Source: Apium graveolens
Lineage: Eukaryota > Streptophyta > Magnoliopsida > Apiales > Apiaceae
Assembly (NCBI RefSeq): GCF_009905375.1
Contig: NC_133652.1
Coordinates: forward strand, 18,030,850-18,094,849
Length of the DNA stretch: 64,000 bases
Direction of reading: 5' to 3'
The notes beneath the pieces were generated by a model. That model was not told the origin of the DNA and ran no database searches. It saw only the letters and a program-made list of their open reading frames with translations. Positions 57,004 through 64,000 of the stretch are shown here, one piece after another (the first letter of the stretch is position 1; each line of letters begins with the position of its first letter). The translations under genes and the position numbers were made by a program.

Positions 57004-58045
57004 GGGTTTTACTCCATTAAGAACCTTTTTTTGGTGAGATATGAGATCTAATCTCAACCATAAGAATTTAAATATATTTTTAATCTAGACCATTCATTTT
57101 AAATCTCATCATCTCTTCCATCTTCTTCTTTCGACTTACCATCCACCATTACCTCCAACCACCGGCAACCACCATTTCCGGCCACCACCACCGCCGATGA
57201 CCACCACTGCCTCAGGCGATCACCGAAAAATCACCACCGGTAAACATAAAATCACCACCGTCAAATTAAAAAAACACCAGCTGAAAATAAAAAATCACCA
57301 CTGAAAAATGAAAAATCACCACCGGAAACACAAAAATCACCACATAGCCACCGGTAAAAAAAATCATTACCGGAAAAAAAAAATTACCATCTTCGACCAC
57401 TTTTTTTACCCACAATATCCAACCACCAGCTCAATTTATCAACTCCGATCATCAACATCATAATAATAATCACTAGATTTAATTATAAATCTTAACAATG
57501 ATCACTAACCACCACCAAATCAAGATCACCACAACCTGACCACCACCAGCATCTACAAACACACCAAATTTAAAAATCACTAATTACAAAACAAAATCCC
57601 CGAAAATGAGCAAAAATGGATAATCACTACTTGATATGAAATCAAAACTATTCTAATCAGGGAAGCTCAATCGCCGGAAAAATGATGAGCTCCAGTTGCT
57701 TAGTCGGAGACAAACGATTATTCAACCGGAAAAGTTTCGAATCCAGAAAAGCGGAGAGGATATCGATGAATAGGATCCAGAGAGAGAGAGAGAGAGAGAG
57801 CACCAAATCTGGGATTTTCCGGTAGTGGCGGCTGTTGCGCGGTGGTGGTGGTGCGGTGATGGTGGTGGATTGGTGGTGGAAGTGGGTGGGTGGCGGTAGG
57901 GATGGGTAGGGAGGTGGATGAAAGATGAAGTATAAGATAAAAATTTAAAGTGTGTGGTTGTGATTTAATTTGTGAATGAAAATGTGTGGTTGAGATTAGA
58001 TCTCAGTTCTCACCAATAATGTGGGTTCTTATTTGAGCAACTCCC
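57004..58045. mobile_element. Non-autonomous TIR DNA transposon (MULE- or MITE-like), 1.04 kb
   Basis: Terminal inverted repeats of 57-59 bp: 57004-57060 starts GGGTTTTACTCC and ends ATCTAATCTCAACCA; 57987-58045 is its imperfect reverse complement, ending GAGCAACTCCC. The inner 30 bp match best. No transposase. Flanks are TA repeats, so the TSD cannot be fixed. Inside, a CACCACC-rich left half (57130-57370) faces a GGTGGTGG-rich right half (57825-57920), and (GA)n is at 57781-57800, so the whole element could fold back. The long TIR fits Mutator-like MITEs better than Stowaway or Tourist. Confidence 0.7.
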
Positions 58046-61000
58046 TATATATATAATAATAATTTTAAAATTGTATATAATATATTATTATTCATTACAG
58101 TAGAAATTATTAATGTATAATATATAGCATGTCTATACAATCCTAATTGTTTTAAATAGTGTTAAATTAATATAAATAATTAAAATTTGATATATATAAC
58201 AACCAAATCATGCAACAACCCAATCATAAATTTTCAATTAAACACATGGTACGTATGCGTGCACGCACGACGTAGTGGATAAATATATTGTATTATAATT
58301 ATTGTTAGTTATCGATAATTTTTTAGTCACAGTTTTATTTTTACATATATTGATTCGTATTATAATATATATTATTTTATGTTATAATATAAATTAATAA
58401 TGTATGATATGTAATCTACTTATACAATCTGCTATTATTTAAATTAGTATTATTTTTAACAATAAAAAAATATTTGATTTTGATTTTTAAAATTTCTTTA
58501 TTCAATTTCATAATTTCTAAAAATTATAAATACATGTTATTTGAATAATGAGTATAGGATAGGTAATGATCATTTATATGCTTATTTGAAAAATATATCT
58601 AAATTACAAAAATATTGGTGATGAATAATAATAAGATATAATATCAAGTACAAGTAGATAACTGAAGTATATCAAAAAAATTAGCTCTTATGGATTAACA
58701 TGCGGTGAATTATTTTGTTTGGGACTTAACTTATTTTTAAAAAATATTCAATTTCGATACGATTATCACAACATGGATTATGACGGTGTACTCATCGATG
58801 TTATTTTTCATATTCCTCTCATTAAATAAAACTTCAGAGATTAAATGTCCGTTTTAAATAAAAGTTTGCATATACTTTTAATGCTGATGAAGTTTACATG
58901 AGATGATTTTATGAGTCATAATTTATCATTTCATGTAGATTAAGAAAAAAAGAATTTAGTTCTGATTTAAATTATAAAGTTTTTTACGCAATTTGGTAAA
59001 TGCATAAATATCTAAAAATTATACAAGTTAGATATCTCACTATATATTTAAAACTGTATTACAATTCAAATATCTGTGCACAAAATATTACAATTTTTAT
59101 ATTTGTCCACTTTGATATGATTTGATTTGTATTTTAAAAATAAAAATAATATATTTTTTATTCGATTAACCTTATAAATTCTACTATAACATAAAAGATC
59201 AAAGAACCGAGTTAATTTTTGTCAAGATTTAATTGAATTGAAGAATATTAAATCTGTGAAAACAACTTTTAACACTAATAATTATTATACAAATGTGATG
59301 ATAACTCAAGATAGAGCATACAAAATATTAAAAATAATAACGAATGGTAAAATGCATTAAAAATAATATACAAAATAGATTAACATTTCATATAAGAACA
59401 CTTCTCATAATAAAAGATTGAGTTGTGAATGAGATAACCGAAAATCATGAAATCCCGATTCAACCATAAATCAAAAGATTCAAAAAAACTATAAAAGTTT
59501 TATGTATATTCAAATTTTAGTGTGTGTGTGTGTGTCTGTATACAATGTGTTTTAGGATATGGAATAATTTAAGGACTATATTATCTACTATTTTTACTTG
59601 TCATATTAATTTGCGAAACCAATTTATGTACTGATTAAAATAAATATATTATAACACCACTTGTCATGAATGAATAATAACTGAGAAAAAAGTTGAAGAA
59701 ATATTTACAATTGTTCAATCATATGCTGAAATATAACATGTGCCACTATAAATTGTCAAATATACCATTATAAATGTAATTTGTTCAACGAAAGTTAAGG
59801 TACATCATAAATTAGTGTTTTTCAAAATTTTGGCGTTTAATATTAATATTTGTGTCAATAGTAAGCAAGAGGAAAATACTGATTTTATTAAAGAATTTTT
59901 TTCAAGCATAAAATATGACACAAAGATTCAATATCATTAAGAAGGGGAAGGTTTTTATAGAGAAGGGGTTGAAGGGTTTTTCTTTAAATTTTTTTAAAGT
60001 TTAACGAGAATTATTAATTAACAATCCTTTTATCCAAACCCTAAACACGTTACCGCGGACATGTTTGTGCCCTATTACAACTTGAGGTAGTAGAAAATAT
60101 CAGATATTTTGCCATCTTTTTTTTGCAGCCTCAATTACTTTTGGAGATAAACATATTTATGAAAAAAATGCATGGGATCAATAACAATTTTCACCATAAA
60201 CTTAAACGCTTTTACAATAAAATAAGAAAGTTAAATTAGACTATAAAATAGAACACATTATAAGTGAAACTGTAATCACATTCATGCAGCTGTCAAATCG
60301 ATTAAGAGTATTGTAGACGCATCAACACATGTACATAACAGAAAATTCGATGGACACAATCAGTGATAGTATAAACCAACCTCAATGGTTATGTACTTCA
60401 TACCATATACCGATATATAATTCACACTAGAACCACTGCGCAAGGATAACAATATATTAGCTACAAATTTAGAATTGGGTAATGAGGATTTTATTTATCT
60501 ATAGTTCTATAATTTATATTAACATGCTATCGAGTTTAACTCTTACACCTAACGAGCTGCAAATGACGATTCATAAACATTGGTAAAAAATACAAGAAAG
60601 TCGAAGTACACTTTTTATGAATATTGTACACAGTCTCGTACACTAATGTGCAACAACAACAAAGTTAAATGCAAAAAAAGTAGGATAAATCTTACATACA
60701 CCAAGTATTCAATATCAAAGTTAATCATTTCACACCTCAAAAAAACCTCAATCATGGATGGTTTTATCAGAAACCAAGTAACTATGTAGTTAAAGTAGAA
60801 CATAAGTATCACAAATCAGGATTATCATATACACTGCAACATCTCTGAATTTTGAAGTTATACTAGAAATTTAGAATATGACTCGTGCCTCACACAGATT
60901 TTCATGTTAATTATTCTTCATATAGTTTGAATTTTAATAATTACATATTCATATTATTTATATAATATACATGTTAAATTATTGAAAGGAGAGTATTTTA

Positions 61001-61060
61001 AAGTTAATATATTAGGTGAACTATTTAGAAATGTAGTTAACGATTTTAAGAAATGTATCA
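58046..61060. other. AT-rich intergenic DNA, no gene seen
   Basis: Very AT-rich with frequent stops in all frames, a short (TG)n at 59521-59536, and no TE protein motif that I could find. The pair of frames at 60580-60812 on opposite strands is not credible. Confidence 0.6.
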
Positions 61061-61078
61061 AATATTGTGTTTGTACTA

Positions 61079-61124
61079 TGGTTGTAGTTGTGGCATTAAG
61101 TCCATGAGGTCATGGGTTCAACTC
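61079..61124 (+). repeat. Possible tRNA-derived SINE head (A and B box)
   Basis: TGGTTGTAGTTG at 61079-61090 fits a pol III A box loosely; GGTTCAACTC at 61115-61124 fits a B box (GGTTCAANNC). Spacing and the intervening AAGTCCATGAGGTCATG are like plant SINEs. No clear tail or TSD, and no tRNA fold. Weak. Confidence 0.3.
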
Positions 61125-61329
61125 AAACTCAATGCTTTTTTTGACATTAATATGATTGAAGGGCATATAAGTAATTTAGTAAATAGGCACAAAACCTACG
61201 TTCACATATAATAGATGTAATAGATTTGGATTTTTCAAATTATTATAATATTTTTAAATTATGAAACAAATTTTGACAATAGTAATTAGGGTACTTTTTT
61301 AATTAAAAAGTTGAATTTTTATTAATCAC
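61125..61329. other. AT-rich sequence, nothing recognised
   Basis: Between the SINE-like boxes and the end of the LINE frame; may be LINE 3'UTR read on the minus strand. Confidence 0.4.
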
Positions 61330-63304
61330 TTAAATCATTGGACGATATGTAACCGAAACCAAGGTGGATATCTCATCTTTTACCCTCTAAATACGATCAT
61401 CAGGTACTAAACAATTATTTATGGCTAAGTAGTGAGCGACCTTTTTTGCAGACTATTTAACGAACCTAAACTTTAAGTCTTTGTTGATCAAACTTGTTAG
61501 ATGAACTCGACATTTCTTGACCACTTCTTCATAAGTACGAGAGGCATATAAAGGAACTACAAATGTCTTGTACAATCTGTAAGCAATCATACTAAATATA
61601 CGTTATAATAGTCTCCATTCTTCACCCAATTTAATGCTTCACCAATTCTTATTACTTTATCCAAGTTTGTATTACGACGTCCTCCTAAGCATTTTGATCT
61701 AGTTCCAATCAATTTGCCTTCATGATCACAAGTTAAAAAAATATAACTTTAATAATTTGATCCCTCATTAATGATAGCATCAAATTTAATTTTAACGATG
61801 TTGAGTAGTAAGCACCAGTGTTCGTCACTATGTTTATAGGACATGTATCCTATAAAATGATCAAAAATCTGTTCTTGAATACTTCTTTATTGGTTAAGGA
61901 TCGAGAGTACACTGATTCCACCACTTCAAAAGATTTTAAACCGTGTTGCTTTCATTTAATCTCACTTATGATCTTTCATAACATCCAACAAAACATGATT
62001 ATAATAAGAATTTCCTTGTTTCTTTGTTGTTGAAAAATTAGTTGGAGTCACTCAAACAACGAGTTAAATTCACCAAACACATGTAAATTGTGAATCCTCT
62101 CCCAACTACAAGCAGCATGAGGACACAAAACTAAAAGATGCAAATGTGTCTTTGGATGAGCATCACATAAAATATACAACATTTATTTGAACCCTTTTAT
62201 ACGAAGCATAAGCTTAGTAAGTAACAATTTCAGAATGCTGTAAGAAATTTTTGACCGTCATAAGAAATTTTTGACCTTGAGTGTAATTTTAAATTTCAAA
62301 ATTTTCGCCAAAACCGTATTGTTCTCATTCTTGTCCTACTGCATAAGTAAATAGGCACTCTTAAATGCGTAGTTGTCCCGCTTTTCACGTCTTCAATACC
62401 AAAAATAGTTAACTTTCTTATTTAATGAAATTGATAGAAAAATATTTGCATCGATGTTGTCAAATATATCCAAGACTAAATTGATATCCCAAATACTAAT
62501 GTTCACACTCATTATATAATAGACCATCTGCTTATGTAAAGATGCACTACTCGTTTGAATACATGCTTCATTCTCTAATGACAGCGATGAGACTTTCATA
62601 ATATAAATAAACTGATCATTACCAACTCTGTAATTGATTCCCTGTTTAATAATAATTTGAGACTCTAACTTACTTAGCTATATATAACTAGGGTTATTTT
62701 TATTTTAGTATTGAGGAAAGAACCCCAAGGATAGTATCGTGTCTTGTAGATTTTACTCACTAATCATTCTGGATATTTAAGCACCCTCGAACCCTAATTA
62801 CCCAGTGAATCTATTCTAAAATCCCGAACACTTTTGAATCACATACCACCGAATGATTTCCTCATACACAGGTTACTCAAGTTTTTCCAATGAATGTCTG
62901 TATCCTTCTCATAGCTTCTTTTCCACCAAAATTTACACATCGACCTTTCAAGTTGTTGGCACAAGTCTAAATGCCATAAAAACACGCTCATTATATAGTT
63001 ATGCAATGTTTGAGCAAAATAGTCAACAACACCTTTTTACCACCATTTGACATCATTTTTGATCCCAGCCCTGTATATGATTCCGCATCTTCACTTTCAA
63101 ACATATGAAAATCGACGATATATTCCTACCAATCGTATTAGGCAAACCTATATACAAACTTTGATCATTAGCCTCCATGAATCTGAGGTTCTGGAACATC
63201 TCACTCTTCAAAGAACTCGGAGTATTTTTGTTGAAAAATACTGATGACTTATTTATATTTATTTGTCGCCCTAATATTTTTTCAAAAATCTTCAACAACT
63301 GCAA
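61330..63304 (-). pseudogene. L1-type LINE ORF2 C-terminus: RT end, zinc motif, RNase H
   Basis: Minus strand, 5'-truncated at about 63304. 63304-63053 (open, 83 codons) is the RT end: KSSVFFNKNTPSSLK, MEANDQSLYIGLPNTIGRN, IQGWDQK. Then, across frames: WWKRSYEKD near 62930, KSFGGM near 62860, RYYPWGSFLNTK near 62740-62700, VGNDQFIYIMKVSSL at 62620-62580, and an Asp/Tyr block near 62400. A Cys/His segment follows (LCDAHPKTHLHLLVLCPHAAC, near 62165-62105), then a C-terminal RNase H-like domain (GTRSKCLGGRRNTNLDK near 61705-61655, DCLQIVQDICSS near 61585-61550, HYLAINNCLVPDDRI near 61430-61390), ending at TAA 61332-61330. Typical of plant L1 relatives with an added RNase H. Many stops and frame changes; non-functional. 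Confidence 0.78.
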
Positions 63305-64000
63305 GATATTATGATATAGTATATTTTTATATTTATATTTTAGATTATATTTATTGTGTTTTACAATTATCTGGATATTTATGTAGTATATTTTAAATAT
63401 TTATTGTTAGGATATAAAAAATTCATGACTTAAAAGAATTTGGAGTAAAAAGTCCTATATTTAAGTGAAAATAGAAGAAAATTTATATTATTGGACTATA
63501 CATTTGGGTCTTATCTTAAGTTCCAGAAATCCGACAATTGAGATGAATAGATTAACTCTAATCAAAGATAAGAATAAAAACTTGAGAGACTGATAAGTTA
63601 GGGTTTCGATTTTGAAGAGATGGAGAATAAAGTACATGATTATATTTGTTTGTAAAGTGTTTGTGTGAAATGTGTTTGAACGGGGAATAGAAAACCAAAA
63701 AGGGGGGAATGAAATTTTCAGAAGGGGTTCGAAATATTCTAATAGGGAAATGTTTTTTTTGGTGAAAGGGCAAATACAAAAAACGACAAAATTCTGAAAA
63801 TTTTAAAATTTAGATACTTCAAACACGATTATAAAACAATGACAGTGTTATTATGGAGACTAAATACTGATACTCAAAAAAGCGATGTAAAAATTAATTT
63901 TTACAGGTTTTTCCAACTGATGCCTATATTATGATGTTTAGGTAACAATTTCTAGTAATGACCTTAGTATAAAATCATAGCAATCCAGACCACCAACCTA
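63305..64000. other. AT-rich sequence, no gene seen
   Basis: No TE motif or credible ORF. The frame 63779-63558 on the minus strand is Phe/Pro/His-rich without family signature, and I treat it as chance. Confidence 0.55.

Noticed and set aside
56995..58054. 9-bp TSD ATATATATA for the TIR element
   Set aside because: Both flanks are TA microsatellite, so any such match is uninformative.
61079..61124. tRNA gene
   Set aside because: No acceptor stem or anticodon arm can be folded around the boxes.
63558..63779. 73-codon minus-strand ORF at the right end
   Set aside because: Low-complexity Phe/Pro/His composition, no homologue recognised, no neighbouring gene structure.

Overview
The window is repeat-dense plant nuclear DNA. 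I see no intact host gene, structural RNA gene or CRISPR array. Almost everything from 1 to 56676 is nested, decayed LTR retrotransposons, and the last 7 kb is AT-rich DNA with a MITE-like element and a dead LINE. The lineages (Sirevirus-type Ty1/copia with a third, env-like ORF; Tekay-type and Athila/Tat-type Ty3/gypsy; L1-type LINE with a C-terminal RNase H; a TRIM) point to a eudicot with a large, TE-rich genome. An asterid is my guess; the species cannot be read from this window.

Layout. 1-1817: minus-strand Tekay-like LTR (element C) cutting into a plus-strand Sirevirus (copia 1). 1818-10260: copia 1 with RT/RNase H, spacer, env-like ORF, PPT, an LTR at 8720-9315, then a PBS and the gag of a second unit. 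10261-16924: plus-strand Tekay-like element B, starting inside protease, with two partial pol copies and a 3.35 kb LTR. 16925-29747: minus-strand Tekay-like element A, whose 5' LTR (22907-29747) contains a solo LTR (element E, 23990-26966, TSD TAAAC). 29748-33730: minus-strand Ty1/copia with Tork-like gag (LTR, long leader, gag start). 33731-40673: minus-strand Athila/Tat-like element D with two LTRs, tRNA-Asp-type PBS, gag-protease, a large pol deletion and a duplicated PPT. 40674-42748: minus-strand fragment of a Sirevirus (copia 2). 42762-54819: plus-strand Sirevirus (copia 3), almost full length, same family as copia 2. 54820-56676: minus-strand TRIM array of four tandem units plus a fifth LTR. 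57004-58045: TIR element. 58046-61329: no genes. 61330-63304: minus-strand LINE remnant.

Insertion order can be read from interrupted homology: D lies in copia 2, the Tork-like copia lies in D's 3' LTR, A lies in the Tork-like gag, and E lies in A's 5' LTR. A's 3' LTR is cut where B's 3' LTR abuts.

Every coding region is broken by stops or frameshifts, so nothing here is likely to be autonomous. The most interesting patterns are: family-specific short motifs shared between LTRs, post-pol spacers and even coding sequence (TTCTGAT in copia 1, GATAAGT in copia 3, a GCGCG-CCGCCC motif in D); separate promoter-like and start contexts in front of both Sirevirus env-like ORFs; and the alternating A-B-A-B structure of the TRIM array. 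All statements come from reading the sequence by eye; no searches were run.
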